Assembly: GCA_036478595.1 (NCBI GenBank)
Contig: JAZGEF010000039.1
Location: forward strand, 111,803 to 175,802
DNA from: Granulosicoccus sp036478595
GTDB taxonomy: Bacteria > Pseudomonadota > Gammaproteobacteria > Granulosicoccales > Granulosicoccaceae
DNA length: 64,000 nucleotides
Direction of reading: 5' to 3'
Shown here: positions 43,022 through 52,113 of the stretch, in pieces
Numbering within the stretch: position 1 is the first letter of the stretch
Layout of the letters: each line of letters opens with the position of its first letter
Made by a program: the position numbers and the translations under genes
Notes under the pieces: model-generated
Database searches by the model: none
What the model saw: the letters and a program-made list of their open reading frames with translations, nothing else
Told to the model about the DNA's origin: nothing

Positions 43022-44361
43022 ACTCACTCGAACGTAGCCTGCAACTTGGGCTAGTTTTTAGCCTGGTTTTTTTGATGCTGCTGTTTTGGTGGGCAGGTTC
43101 GCTAGCCAGCTCCTTGCTCACAGACAGTTTTGTTTATAGCCGCCTGCGTACTGACGCCGACAGTTTGGTTGCGGCAATTGATTTTCCAGAACTCGATCTT
43201 GATCAGCCCCGATTAGGTGAATCGCGCCTTAACCCTGCTTACGAAAAACCATCCTCTGGCAAATACTATGTCATCAAGTTGGAATCTAGCGGGGAAATCA
43301 CATCGCGTTCCGCGTGGGAGCAGGCGTTGCCAGTGCCGCAACTAGCAGCTGGGCAACTGCGTAAAGTTGAACTAGTGGGTGTAGCGGGTGAGCCATTGTT
43401 GTTGTGGCTGGGTGGGTTTTCTAAGCAGGGCCATGGCTTTACAATTGGCATTGCTGAAGATATTACCCCGATACGAGAAAGGCTGACGATCTTCAAGTGG
43501 TACTTTGCGGCGATTTCTGCGTTGTTATTATTAGCGCTGCTTACCGTCCAGCATTTGATCGTGCGCCGCTCAGTACAAAAACTTGATGCAATCCGTAGCG
43601 ATATGAACAAGCTTGAGCACGGGCAGGCTGTATCGCTCTCAGAAGATGTTCCTTCTGAAATTTTGCCTCTGGTGCAGGAATTCAACCGCCTGTTGTTGCG
43701 CTTCGACAAACGCTTAAAACAATCAAGAAACTCAGTGGGTAACTTGGCGCATTCATTAAAGGGGCCGCTTAATTTATTGTTGCGTAGTAGCGAAGCGCCC
43801 GATGATGCTCATTCGAGCGAACAGCAACAAGCGATTGCACAAAACTCAGAGCGTATACGGCAATTAATAGAAAGCGAATTGAAACGAGCAAGGTTAGCTG
43901 GGCGAAGTGCAGCCGGCCAGCTGTTTGATCTCGAAGAAGAGTTACCAGCATTGTGTGGCTTGTTAAAACAAGAGTACTCCGAGAAAAACGTCGACATTCG
44001 CTATACCATTGCATCAGGTGTTGCGCTAATACACGATCGACAAGATATGTTAGAGCTGATTGGTAACCTACTCGACAATGCAACTAAGTGGGCGAGCTCG
44101 GTTGTGATGTTAAACGTGCGAGAGGCTGGTGGCGTAATGCTTGATATCGAAGATGATGGTCCGGGGTGTTCACCGGATGAATTCTCGCGTCTCACGCAGC
44201 GCGGCGTACGCTTAGACGAATCGGTATCTGGCCACGGGCTGGGTTTATCGATTGTTAAGGATATCGTTGATACCTACGATGGGACGCTAGAATTTAGCGC
44301 ATCAATCCGCTTGGGCGGTTTGCGCGTGTCAGTATTTTTACCTGACACCGTGGCGCGATAA
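43018..44361 (+). CDS. Sensor histidine kinase partner of the OmpR-type regulator
   Basis: A 447-residue kinase: transmembrane helices at about 10-33 and 160-180 flank a periplasmic sensor domain (about 34-158) that has no recognised fold; then a HAMP-like linker, a HisKA domain with His245 in GNLAHSLKGPLNLLL, and an HATPase_c domain with N-box ELIGNLLDNATKWA, G1 DIEDDGPGCS and GHGLGLSIVKDI. The start is a TTG overlapping the regulator's stop, so expression is coupled. It resembles the PhoQ/QseC class; the stimulus is not known. Confidence 0.9.
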   Translation: MNSLERSLQLGLVFSLVFLMLLFWWAGSLASSLLTDSFVYSRLRTDADSLVAAIDFPELDLDQPRLGESRLNPAYEKPSSGKYYVIKLESSGEITSRSAWEQALPVPQLAAGQLRKVELVGVAGEPLLLWLGGFSKQGHGFTIGIAEDITPIRERLTIFKWYFAAISALLLLALLTVQHLIVRRSVQKLDAIRSDMNKLEHGQAVSLSEDVPSEILPLVQEFNRLLLRFDKRLKQSRNSVGNLAHSLKGPLNLLLRSSEAPDDAHSSEQQQAIAQNSERIRQLIESELKRARLAGRSAAGQLFDLEEELPALCGLLKQEYSEKNVDIRYTIASGVALIHDRQDMLELIGNLLDNATKWASSVVMLNVREAGGVMLDIEDDGPGCSPDEFSRLTQRGVRLDESVSGHGLGLSIVKDIVDTYDGTLEFSASIRLGGLRVSVFLPDTVAR

Positions 44362-44369
44362 TGTCATCC

Positions 44370-44669
44370 TCACCTGGGAAGCTCGATCATCGGTTTTTTC
44401 TTGTTACGTCTGAATAACACGGCTGTGCCGCCAACTTGCTGCACCAATGCCGAGCCAGATTTTTCGAGCATCCTGGCCAATATGGCGTCACGTTCATCTC
44501 TGTCAGCGGCGCCAATTTTGATCTTGATCAGCTCGTGATGTATTAGTGCCTTATCCAGCTCCACCAATACCGCATTGGTGAGGCCGTGCTGGCCAGTGCG
44601 CACCACCGGTTTTAGCGGGTGTGTGAGCTTCTTTAAAAATTGTAGTTGTTGTTTGTTTAAGTCAGTCAA
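44370..44669 (-). CDS. yhbY: YhbY/CRS1-type RNA-binding protein
   Basis: A 99-residue CRM-domain protein: LNKQQLQFLKKLTHPLKPVVRTGQHGLTNAVLVELDKAL, the IKIKIGAADRDER segment and the conserved VQQVGGTAVLFRRN. YhbY associates with pre-50S ribosomal particles. It is divergent from rlmE as in E. coli, and its neighbour's product also acts on 23S rRNA, supporting a shared role in 50S assembly. Confidence 0.93.
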   Translation of the reverse strand: MTDLNKQQLQFLKKLTHPLKPVVRTGQHGLTNAVLVELDKALIHHELIKIKIGAADRDERDAILARMLEKSGSALVQQVGGTAVLFRRNKKKPMIELPR

Positions 44670-44724
44670 GTTGGTTACCGTGCGACGTTACCGTTCACTA
44701 AGGGCGGTGCGTTATATTCTGGCA

Positions 44725-44744
44725 GTAGGGCGTACATACCCTAC
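44725..44744. promoter_or_regulatory. Dyad repeat between yhbY and rlmE
   Basis: GTAGGG and CCCTAC, 8 bp apart, in the 120-bp divergent region. A site for a shared regulator is possible; evidence is only positional. Confidence 0.25.
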
Positions 44745-44789
44745 ACTTTGAAGTCCAAATAGGCACAGTGTAATCGGTCTGAGCATCTC

Positions 44790-45413
44790 GTGAGTAAAGG
44801 GCGCAGTAAAAGTAGCGACCGCTGGATGAAAGAACACGTCGGCGACCCGCATGTAAAGCAGGCGCAAGTCGATGGCTATCGTTCGAGAGCGGTTTACAAG
44901 TTGATCGAGCTGGACAAAAAGGATGGCTTGCTAAAACCGGGTATGGCGGTGTTAGAACTAGGTGCAGCCCCTGGTGGTTGGACGCAGTACATTTCAGCCA
45001 AACTCGGTGAACGTGGTCGTATAGTGGCAACGGATATACTGGAGATGGACGGGCTGAATGGAGTGGAGTTCATTCAGGGCGATTTCACGGACGATGCGGT
45101 ATTGCAGCAGTTGGAAGTAGCGTTAGGAGATCGCGGAGCTGACCTTGTATTGTCAGATATGGCGCCCAATATATCAGGTGTGTCTGTCAGCGATCAGGCT
45201 CGTGCGATGGGTTTGGCAGAGCTGGCACTGGAGATTGCCGTGACAGTACTGAACGAAAACGGTGCATTTGCGGTCAAATTGTTCCAGGGAGTAGGCTTTG
45301 ATGCCTATATCCGCGACATGAGAGCACGTTTTAAGAGCGTCAAACTGCGAAAACCAGCGGCTTCCAGAGCTCGAAGCCGTGAAATCTATGCTGTGGCAAG
45401 GAACTTGATATGA
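44790..45413 (+). CDS. rlmE: 23S rRNA 2'-O-methyltransferase RlmE (FtsJ/RrmJ)
   Basis: RlmE methylates U2552 in the 23S A-loop late in 50S assembly. The 207-residue protein has the Lys-containing start SRAVYKLIELDKKDGLLKPG, the SAM-binding motif LELGAAPGGWTQYIS, the catalytic SDMAPNISG and VKLFQGVGFD, and the final KPAASRARSREIY. GTG start at 44790. It precedes ftsH as in most Gammaproteobacteria and is probably co-transcribed with it. Confidence 0.96.
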   Translation: MSKGRSKSSDRWMKEHVGDPHVKQAQVDGYRSRAVYKLIELDKKDGLLKPGMAVLELGAAPGGWTQYISAKLGERGRIVATDILEMDGLNGVEFIQGDFTDDAVLQQLEVALGDRGADLVLSDMAPNISGVSVSDQARAMGLAELALEIAVTVLNENGAFAVKLFQGVGFDAYIRDMRARFKSVKLRKPAASRARSREIYAVARNLI

Positions 45414-45483
45414 TGGTTGGCCTGTACACGGCCAATATTTTGGCAATAGAGTGGGCCTTCGGTGCCCTCTCAGAGAGGTTAAA

Positions 45484-47439
45484 TTGAACGATTTATTAAA
45501 GAATGTGCTGTTATGGGTAGTGATTGCCGTCATCCTGATGACGGTGTTTAACAACCTTGGTAGCCAGCGCGTAGCGTCGGACACCATCGCCTACTCAGAT
45601 TTCATGCAACGTGTTGAAACTGGAAGCGTTGATCACGTTAAGTTTGACGATATCAAAATCACGCTGCTCGATAAAGATCGTGCATACACCACCTATAGCC
45701 CCGAAACTAATAATAGTTCGTTGATTGGTGAGCTTAATGAGGCGGGTATTACATTCGAACGTGTTCCTCCCAAAAACCCAAGCTTACTGTTAAGCGTATT
45801 TATTAATTGGTTGCCCTTCTTGTTCATCATTGGCTTGTGGGTGTTTTTCATGCGCCAGATGCAGGGCGGTGGTGGCGGCCGTGGCGCCATGTCGTTTGGT
45901 AAGAGCAAGGCGCGTTTGCTTAACGAAGATCAAGTCAAGGTGACGTTTGCAGATGTTGCCGGCGTAGAAGAAGCCAAAAATGAAGTATCTGAGCTAGTTG
46001 AGTTTCTGCGCGATCCGGGTAAATTCCAAAAACTAGGCGGTAAAATCCCACGTGGTGTGTTGATGGTGGGCTCTCCGGGTACGGGTAAAACCTTACTGGC
46101 CAAAGCTATCGCAGGCGAAGCAAAAGTACCGTTTTTCACCATCTCAGGTTCTGACTTTGTTGAGATGTTTGTTGGTGTTGGTGCATCACGTGTGCGTGAC
46201 ATGTTTGAACAGGCGAAAAAGCATTCGCCTTGCATTATCTTCATCGATGAGATCGATGCTGTCGGTCGGCACCGTGGTGCAGGCCTTGGTGGCGGACACG
46301 ATGAGCGCGAGCAAACGTTAAACCAATTGTTGGTTGAGATGGATGGCTTTGAAGGCAATGAAGGCGTTATCGTTATCGCTGCTACAAACCGTCCGGACGT
46401 GCTTGACCCTGCGTTGTTACGTCCAGGTCGTTTTGATCGCCAGGTAGTGGTACCGCTTCCAGACGTACGAGGACGCGAACAAATACTGCGCGTACACATG
46501 AACAAAGTGCCATTAGACGAAGATGTGCGTCCTGATCTAATTGCTCGTGGCACGCCTGGATTTTCTGGTGCTGACCTTGCCAACTTGGTGAACGAGGCGG
46601 CGTTGTTTGCAGCTCGTGCTAACCAAAAAACGGTTGATATGGGCAACTTTGAACGCGCCAAAGACAAAATCATGATGGGTGCTGAGCGTAAGTCCATGGT
46701 GATGAGCGACAAAGAGAAAAAGCTTACTGCGTATCACGAAGCTGGGCATGCGATTGTCGGCCACTTAGTGCCAGAGCACGATCCTGTGTATAAAGTGACA
46801 ATCATTCCGCGCGGACGTGCGCTGGGTGTGACGATGTATCTGCCAGAAGAAGATCGATACAGTAACACTAAGCTTGAGCTCGAATGCCGAATCGCGACTT
46901 TATACGGGGGTCGTATCGCAGAAGAATTAATCTTTGGCGCTGATCAAGTCACAACGGGTGCATCAAGTGATATCGAGCGCGCTACCGAGATTGCCCGAAA
47001 CATGGTCACGCGCTGGGGCCTATCTGACAAGCTTGGCCCGTTGGCTTATAGCGAAGAGGAAGGCGAGGTGTTCCTTGGTAAGTCGACATCAAAAGGTAAC
47101 CCAATGTCGGCTGCCACCGTTAAAACAATTGACGAAGAAATTCGTTTGTTGATAGATAACAACTACGAGCGTGCAGAAGTGATCTTGAAAGATAACCTAG
47201 ATATTTTGCATTCGATGTCGGAAGCGTTGCTTAAGTACGAAACTATTGATGCCGGCCAAATCGAAAAGCTTATGGACCGTAAGGAGCCGGGGCCGCCTGC
47301 AGATTGGGACGGTGACGATTCGCAAGGTGGCGGCGTAACTGCATCGCGTAATGACGATGCCGATACCTCTACGCCCGATGTGTCTGACGATGAAGAAGAC
47401 GGGCCAATTGATGACGGCGCGCCTAGCGGTTTGCACTAG
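45484..47439 (+). CDS. ftsH: ATP-dependent zinc metalloprotease FtsH
   Basis: FtsH is a membrane-anchored AAA+ protease that degrades misfolded membrane proteins, SecY and, in E. coli, LpxC and sigma-32. The ~651-residue protein has two transmembrane helices (about 7-25 and 107-125) around a periplasmic loop, Walker A GSPGTGKT (about 196-203), Walker B IIFIDEIDAV, the second region of homology ending RPGRFDRQV, and the zinc site HEAGH. The TTG start with its AGAGAGG Shine-Dalgarno at the correct distance matches the family N-terminus. The tail is acidic. A terminator follows. Confidence 0.97.
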   Translation: MNDLLKNVLLWVVIAVILMTVFNNLGSQRVASDTIAYSDFMQRVETGSVDHVKFDDIKITLLDKDRAYTTYSPETNNSSLIGELNEAGITFERVPPKNPSLLLSVFINWLPFLFIIGLWVFFMRQMQGGGGGRGAMSFGKSKARLLNEDQVKVTFADVAGVEEAKNEVSELVEFLRDPGKFQKLGGKIPRGVLMVGSPGTGKTLLAKAIAGEAKVPFFTISGSDFVEMFVGVGASRVRDMFEQAKKHSPCIIFIDEIDAVGRHRGAGLGGGHDEREQTLNQLLVEMDGFEGNEGVIVIAATNRPDVLDPALLRPGRFDRQVVVPLPDVRGREQILRVHMNKVPLDEDVRPDLIARGTPGFSGADLANLVNEAALFAARANQKTVDMGNFERAKDKIMMGAERKSMVMSDKEKKLTAYHEAGHAIVGHLVPEHDPVYKVTIIPRGRALGVTMYLPEEDRYSNTKLELECRIATLYGGRIAEELIFGADQVTTGASSDIERATEIARNMVTRWGLSDKLGPLAYSEEEGEVFLGKSTSKGNPMSAATVKTIDEEIRLLIDNNYERAEVILKDNLDILHSMSEALLKYETIDAGQIEKLMDRKEPGPPADWDGDDSQGGGVTASRNDDADTSTPDVSDDEEDGPIDDGAPSGLH

Positions 47440-47501
47440 ATTGCGGGCACCGACCGGCGCTGCTCTAAGTTGCTCAGAAAGAAAATTCGCTTAATATAAG
47501 C

Positions 47502-47526
47502 AAACACCCGCCTCGCGGGTGTTTTT
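47502..47526 (+). terminator. Terminator between ftsH and folP
   Basis: Perfect 10-bp stem AAACACCCGC/GCGGGTGTTT, 3-nt loop and a short T-run (47522-47526). It ends the rlmE-ftsH transcript; folP begins soon after. Confidence 0.75.
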
Positions 47527-47539
47527 GCGTAAGGGCCTT

Positions 47540-48382
47540 GTGAAGAATCCTCATTCAACCACGACACTAAATTGCGGTGGCAAATCCTTGAGTTTGGATG
47601 TGCCGCGGATAATGGGCATACTTAACGTCACTCCAGATTCGTTTTCAGATGGTGGTCAGTTTGTCAGGCTGGATGCTGCGATGCAGCATGCTGAAAACCT
47701 GATCAATGCGGGTGCAGATATTCTTGACATTGGTGGTGAATCCACACGCCCAGGAGCTGCAGATGTGCCAGAGCAACAAGAGCTGGACAGAGTAATGCCG
47801 GTGTTGGAGGCGGTATCCAGTCGCTTTGATTGCATAGTATCGATCGATACTAGCAAGGCGACTGTCATGCAGGCTGTCAGCCAGTCCGGCGCTGGAATAA
47901 TTAATGATGTAAGAGCCCTGCAAGAGCCTGATGCCTTGAAAATCGTAGCAAAAGCGGGCTTGCCGGTATGTCTAATGCATATGCAGGGTGCGCCTCGCAG
48001 CATGCAAAGCAGCCCCAGCTACCAGAACGTAGTCGTTGAAGTGCTTGAATTTCTGCAAGAAAGGGTGGGGCAGTGTGTCGCGTCAGGTATTGCAAGGGAT
48101 CAGATAATCATTGATCCGGGATTTGGTTTTGGCAAAACATTAGAGCACAACATCGCCTTGATAGAGGGTTTGCCCGACCTGACAAACGTAGCACCAGTGC
48201 TTATCGGTTTGTCGCGCAAACGCATGATCGGGCAAATGCTCGGTGATGATGAAACGGATCGCGCCACAGGTAGTGTGGTTGCAGCGTTGCGCTGTATAGA
48301 GCAAGGCGCAAGCATTGTTCGGGTGCACGATGTTGCACAGATGGCGCAAGCAATACGGATACATGCCGCCATCACGGCATAA
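47540..48382 (+). CDS. folP: Dihydropteroate synthase
   Basis: FolP condenses dihydropterin pyrophosphate with p-aminobenzoate in folate synthesis and is the sulfonamide target. The 280-residue TIM-barrel enzyme shows the IMGILNVTPDSFSDGG loop, the pterin-site DILDIGGESTRPGA, VSIDTSKATVM and the C-terminal SRKRMIG / DRATGS segments. The GTG at 47540 is used because the open frame upstream of it overlaps the ftsH terminator. It is followed 20 bp later by glmM. Confidence 0.96.
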   Translation: MKNPHSTTTLNCGGKSLSLDVPRIMGILNVTPDSFSDGGQFVRLDAAMQHAENLINAGADILDIGGESTRPGAADVPEQQELDRVMPVLEAVSSRFDCIVSIDTSKATVMQAVSQSGAGIINDVRALQEPDALKIVAKAGLPVCLMHMQGAPRSMQSSPSYQNVVVEVLEFLQERVGQCVASGIARDQIIIDPGFGFGKTLEHNIALIEGLPDLTNVAPVLIGLSRKRMIGQMLGDDETDRATGSVVAALRCIEQGASIVRVHDVAQMAQAIRIHAAITA

Positions 48383-48401
48383 ACAATAATTGGACTAGGT
48401 A

Positions 48402-49754
48402 ATGGCGAGAATTTATTTTGGAACAGACGGTATACGTGGTCGCGTAGGCAAGTTTCCGATGACGGCCGAAACCGTTTTAAAGCTTGGGTGGGCTGCTGGC
48501 AAGGTGCTGGCCTCGCAAGGCAATCGCAGCGTGTTGATAGGTAAGGATACCCGTGTGTCGGGTTACCTGTTTGAATCAGCGTTGGAGGCAGGCTTGGCAT
48601 CGGCAGGTGTGAATAGCCGAATGCTTGGGCCCATGCCTACGCCCGCTGTTGCTTATCTCACCAGCACGTTTCGTGCTGCTGCTGGTATCGTGATTAGTGC
48701 ATCGCATAACCCTTACTACGATAACGGGCTCAAATTTTTCTCAACTGCTGGTACTAAACTGCCCGATGATGTTGAGCTCGCCATCGAAGACGCGATGAAA
48801 CAAGATATGACGACTGTTGATTCTTCTGAGCTTGGTCGTGCTGTGAGAGTTGACGATGCTGCAGGGCGTTATATCGAATTTTGTAAAAGCACTTTTCCAG
48901 CTGGACGCAAATTATCGGGCATGAAAATCGTTGTAGATTCGGCAAACGGTGCGGCTTACGATATCGCTCATCGGGTGTTTGATGAGTTGGGTGCGACAGT
49001 GATATCGGTAGGCGCGGAGCCTAATGGTATGAACATCAACCAAGATTGTGGTGCAACATCGCCTGATAATCTACGTGCGCATGTGTTGCTCGAGAAAGCG
49101 GATGTGGGCTTAGCGCTAGATGGTGATGGTGATCGTTTAATCATGGTTGATCATCGCGGTGATATTGTCGATGGTGACAAAATTTTGTATGTGATCGCCA
49201 GTGCGCGAAAATCTGATGGCTTTATGCAAGGTGGTGTTGCCGGTACGCTGATGAGTAACCTAGGCTTTGAACACGCTCTTGGTAGGCTAGATATCCCATT
49301 TGCACGCGCAGGTGTTGGCGATCGTCACGTATTAGAGATGCTCGAGAAAAACCAATGGCAGTTGGGCGGAGAAAACTCAGGGCATATTATTTGTCTAGAT
49401 AGAGTGACGACTGGTGATGCCATTGTCGCAGCGCTTGAAGTATTAGCGGTGATGCGTGTTAGTGATAAGCCGCTGGCTGATTTGCTCGGCGATTTAGAGA
49501 TGTATCCACAAGTGTTGATTAATGTGCCGATTGCAGAAAAGGTTAATCTTGATAATCAACCGGCGATACAAAATGCTTTAAAAGAGGCCGAAGCTGAACT
49601 TGGCGATAATGGTCGAGTGTTGCTTCGCCCCTCCGGTACCGAGCCCTTGGTTAGAGTCATGGTTGAAGGGGTTGATGCAAAAGATGTTGAGCAAATTTGT
49701 CAGCAGGTGGCGGATGCCGTTAGTGTCGCACTGAATGGCGCAGCATTAGACTAA
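48402..49754 (+). CDS. glmM: Phosphoglucosamine mutase
   Basis: GlmM converts glucosamine-6-phosphate to glucosamine-1-phosphate for UDP-GlcNAc, peptidoglycan and LPS. The 450-residue protein has the phosphoserine loop ISASHNPYYDNG with Ser101, the metal loop DGDGDRLIMVD, the sugar-specificity loop GGENSGHI and the phosphate-binding RPSGTEPLVRVMVEG. It is in the folP-glmM-tpiA-secG order typical of Gammaproteobacteria. Confidence 0.97.
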   Translation: MARIYFGTDGIRGRVGKFPMTAETVLKLGWAAGKVLASQGNRSVLIGKDTRVSGYLFESALEAGLASAGVNSRMLGPMPTPAVAYLTSTFRAAAGIVISASHNPYYDNGLKFFSTAGTKLPDDVELAIEDAMKQDMTTVDSSELGRAVRVDDAAGRYIEFCKSTFPAGRKLSGMKIVVDSANGAAYDIAHRVFDELGATVISVGAEPNGMNINQDCGATSPDNLRAHVLLEKADVGLALDGDGDRLIMVDHRGDIVDGDKILYVIASARKSDGFMQGGVAGTLMSNLGFEHALGRLDIPFARAGVGDRHVLEMLEKNQWQLGGENSGHIICLDRVTTGDAIVAALEVLAVMRVSDKPLADLLGDLEMYPQVLINVPIAEKVNLDNQPAIQNALKEAEAELGDNGRVLLRPSGTEPLVRVMVEGVDAKDVEQICQQVADAVSVALNGAALD

Positions 49755-49801
49755 ACTTAAGTTGATACTTTGTTTACAGTATCTAAAAGGGGTAAATTAG
49801 A

Positions 49802-50554
49802 TTGACTAGTCGTCGCACGATGGTTGCGGGAAATTGGAAGCTTAACGGCAGCCGAGAGTCCGGCATTGATCTGGCCAATAGTGTGGCCAAGGGATTGGAC
49901 GGGCAGGCCGATGTCCTGATTTGTCCTGGGTTTGCTCATTTGGCTGATGTTTCCAATGCGATAAAAGGTTCTGGATTATTGCTGGGCGCGCAAAACTGTA
50001 GTGCCTTCGAAGCTGGTGCGTACACAGGTGAAGTGGCCCCTGGGATGCTCGTCGAATTTGGTTGTACGCATGTCATTGTTGGGCATTCTGAGCGGCGCCA
50101 ACTTTTTGCCGAATCTAGCGAACTAATTGCTAGCAAGACGATTGCCGTACAAAAGGCCGGTTTGTGCCCCATATTATGTGTAGGAGAGACGCTTGAGCAG
50201 CGTGAGAGCGGCCAAGTGGACGCGGTGATTGGCAGTCAGCTAGACGCCCTACTCGATGTTGCCGGCATCGAAGCTTTTGATAATGTGATCGTTGCTTATG
50301 AGCCGGTTTGGGCTATTGGCACCGGAAAAACAGCCTCTTCGGAGCAGGCTCAAGACGTTCATGCGATGATTCGGGCTAAAATAGGCGAGCTAGATAGCGC
50401 TTGTTCGGATAAACTTCGCATTCTCTACGGAGGCAGCGTAAAGCCTGACAATGCGGCTACGCTATTTTCTCAAACTGATATTGATGGTGGTCTGATCGGC
50501 GGAGCCTCGCTCAAAGCCGATGATTTTCTTGCCATTTGCCACGCAACGGCGTGA
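49802..50554 (+). CDS. tpiA: Triosephosphate isomerase
   Basis: TpiA interconverts dihydroxyacetone phosphate and glyceraldehyde-3-phosphate. The 250-residue barrel has the catalytic Lys in AGNWKLNG, His in VIVGHSERR, Glu in VIVAYEPVWAIGTGK and the phosphate loop YGGSVKPDNA with GGASLK. A TTG start is preceded by an AAGGGG ribosome site. It is followed by secG. Confidence 0.97.
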   Translation: MTSRRTMVAGNWKLNGSRESGIDLANSVAKGLDGQADVLICPGFAHLADVSNAIKGSGLLLGAQNCSAFEAGAYTGEVAPGMLVEFGCTHVIVGHSERRQLFAESSELIASKTIAVQKAGLCPILCVGETLEQRESGQVDAVIGSQLDALLDVAGIEAFDNVIVAYEPVWAIGTGKTASSEQAQDVHAMIRAKIGELDSACSDKLRILYGGSVKPDNAATLFSQTDIDGGLIGGASLKADDFLAICHATA

Positions 50555-50600
50555 ATAAAGTAATCGTGAACTAATAAGCGTGAGCTAAACCGAGATAGTT

Positions 50601-50984
50601 ATGCAACAAATTGCGTTAGTAATACATGTAGCCTTGGCTATTGGCGTTATTGGCCTGGTGCTAATCCAACACGGCAAGGGCGCTGATGCGGGTGCAGCCT
50701 TCGGCTCAGGCGCGTCATCCACGGTTTTTGGTGCTCGAGGTTCTGCTTCATTTTTGACCAAACTCACCACGATTTTGGCAGGCTTGTTCTTTCTCACCAG
50801 CCTAACCCTGTTCTATCTTGCGGCTCAGCGTGATGGCGGCGACCTGGGCAGTGTTACTGATAGCGTTGTGACCGAAGAGGCAGCGCCTGCGGCCACCGAT
50901 TTGCCAGGCGGTGTAACGGATGCTGAAGCTGACGCCGTTTTGCCAGCGGCGGCTGAAGAAGTTTTGCCGAAGCCTGCTGAATAA
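50601..50984 (+). CDS. secG: Preprotein translocase subunit SecG
   Basis: SecG joins SecYE to speed protein export across the inner membrane. The 127-residue protein has two transmembrane helices (about 3-23 and 53-72) with the conserved loop LIQHGKGADAGAAFGSGASSTVFGARGSASFL between them. The C-terminal tail is long and Ala/Asp/Glu-rich, unlike that of E. coli. It sits between tpiA and tRNA-Leu, the usual place. Confidence 0.95.
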   Translation: MQQIALVIHVALAIGVIGLVLIQHGKGADAGAAFGSGASSTVFGARGSASFLTKLTTILAGLFFLTSLTLFYLAAQRDGGDLGSVTDSVVTEEAAPAATDLPGGVTDAEADAVLPAAAEEVLPKPAE

Positions 50985-51024
50985 TTGGCGGCTGAAGAAG
51001 GATTGTTGAGTACAAAACAAATAT

Positions 51025-51109
51025 GCCGTCGTGGTGGAATTGGTAGACACGCTATCTTGAGGGGGTAGTAGCGCAAGCTGTCCCGGTTCGAGTCCGGGCG
51101 ACGGCACCA
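51025..51109 (+). tRNA. tRNA-Leu (anticodon GAG)
   Basis: An 85-nt class II tRNA with acceptor arms GCCGTCG/CGACGGC, discriminator A and encoded CCA. The anticodon stem CTATC/GGTAG encloses TTGAGGG, giving GAG (reads CUC/CUU). The variable arm is short but paired. Downstream of secG, as in E. coli, where it separates secG from further genes. Confidence 0.96.
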
Positions 51110-51143
51110 CTTTTTGTATTGAGTTTTGCTTGAGTTTTAAGCA

Positions 51144-51268
51144 CCTCTGAAAGCAGGCTCGCATCAGAGGGCCTGTGAATATTACTTATGCTGGTTAATT
51201 AAATTCATTTAGGTCGATTTTGCTGTGAAAGTGAAATTTATCTGCAATAATTAGCAGGTTGATTGCAG
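51144..51268 (+). promoter_or_regulatory. Hairpins in the nuo leader region
   Basis: Two inverted repeats lie between tRNA-Leu and nuoA: CCTCTGA/TCAGAGG (51144-51170) and CTGCAAT/ATTGCAG (51242-51268). The second ends 18 bp before the nuoA ATG. The nuo promoter must be in this 177-bp region; I cannot assign -35/-10 with confidence. Confidence 0.35.
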
Positions 51269-51286
51269 CAAAAATACTGATTTATT

Positions 51287-51643
51287 ATGCTAGCTAATTA
51301 TTTTCCGGTTTTACTCTTCATTCTGATTGGTCTCGGGCTGGGTGCTGTCCTGCTTAACGCGGGCCGGTTGATAGGCCCATCTAACCCAAATGCCGAAAAA
51401 AACTCGCCTTACGAGTGCGGTTTTGAAGCGTTTGAGGATGCACGTATGAAGTTTGATGTACGTTACTACCTTGTCGCCATCCTGTTCATCATCTTCGATC
51501 TTGAAATAGCGTTTCTAGTCCCTTGGGCTGTCGTGCTCGACAGTATTAGCGGGGCTGCCTTTGCTGCCATGGCTCTGTTCCTGTTTATTTTGGTTATAGG
51601 ATTCATCTACGAATGGAAAAAAGGGGCGCTTGAGTGGGAATAG
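51287..51643 (+). CDS. nuoA: NADH-quinone oxidoreductase subunit A
   Basis: NuoA is a 118-residue membrane-arm subunit of complex I. It has three hydrophobic helices (about 6-28, 62-84 and 89-110) and the conserved loop NPNAEKNSPYECGFEAFEDARMKFDVRYYL, whose Cys marks the quinone-site switch region. It overlaps nuoB by 10 bp and starts the nuo operon; transcription continues through at least nuoM. Confidence 0.97.
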   Translation: MLANYFPVLLFILIGLGLGAVLLNAGRLIGPSNPNAEKNSPYECGFEAFEDARMKFDVRYYLVAILFIIFDLEIAFLVPWAVVLDSISGAAFAAMALFLFILVIGFIYEWKKGALEWE

Positions 51644-52110
51644 AAGGCGTACTGGAAGAGGGGTTTGTTACTACCTCTGCTGACAAGCTGATCAACTGGG
51701 CCCGTACGGGCTCTATGTGGCCAATGACATTTGGTTTGGCCTGCTGCGCGGTCGAGATGATGCACGCAGGTGCAGCTCGATATGATCTGGATCGTTTCGG
51801 TATTATTTTTCGCCCAAGCCCTCGGCAATCGGACGTCATGATTGTTGCAGGCACGCTGGTAAACAAAATGGCGCCAGCGCTCCGTAAAGTTTACGATCAA
51901 ATGCCTGATCCAAAATGGGTCATCTCGATGGGCTCGTGTGCAAACGGTGGTGGCTACTATCACTATTCGTACGCTGTTGTGCGCGGCTGCGATCGGATTG
52001 TTCCGGTTGATGTGTATGTACCGGGTTGCCCGCCCACTGCCGAAGCACTGATGTACGGAATACTTCAGCTGCAAAATAAAATCCGTACCACTAACACGAT
52101 AGCGCGCTAG
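51634..52110 (+). CDS. nuoB: NADH-quinone oxidoreductase subunit B
   Basis: NuoB (158 residues) holds cluster N2, the electron donor to quinone. The ligand Cys pair is in FGLACCAVEMM, with further cysteines in GSCANGGGYYHYSY and PGCPPTAEAL. GTG start overlapping the end of nuoA. It is part of the nuoA-M run. Confidence 0.98.
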   Translation: MGIEGVLEEGFVTTSADKLINWARTGSMWPMTFGLACCAVEMMHAGAARYDLDRFGIIFRPSPRQSDVMIVAGTLVNKMAPALRKVYDQMPDPKWVISMGSCANGGGYYHYSYAVVRGCDRIVPVDVYVPGCPPTAEALMYGILQLQNKIRTTNTIAR

Positions 52111-52113
52111 CTT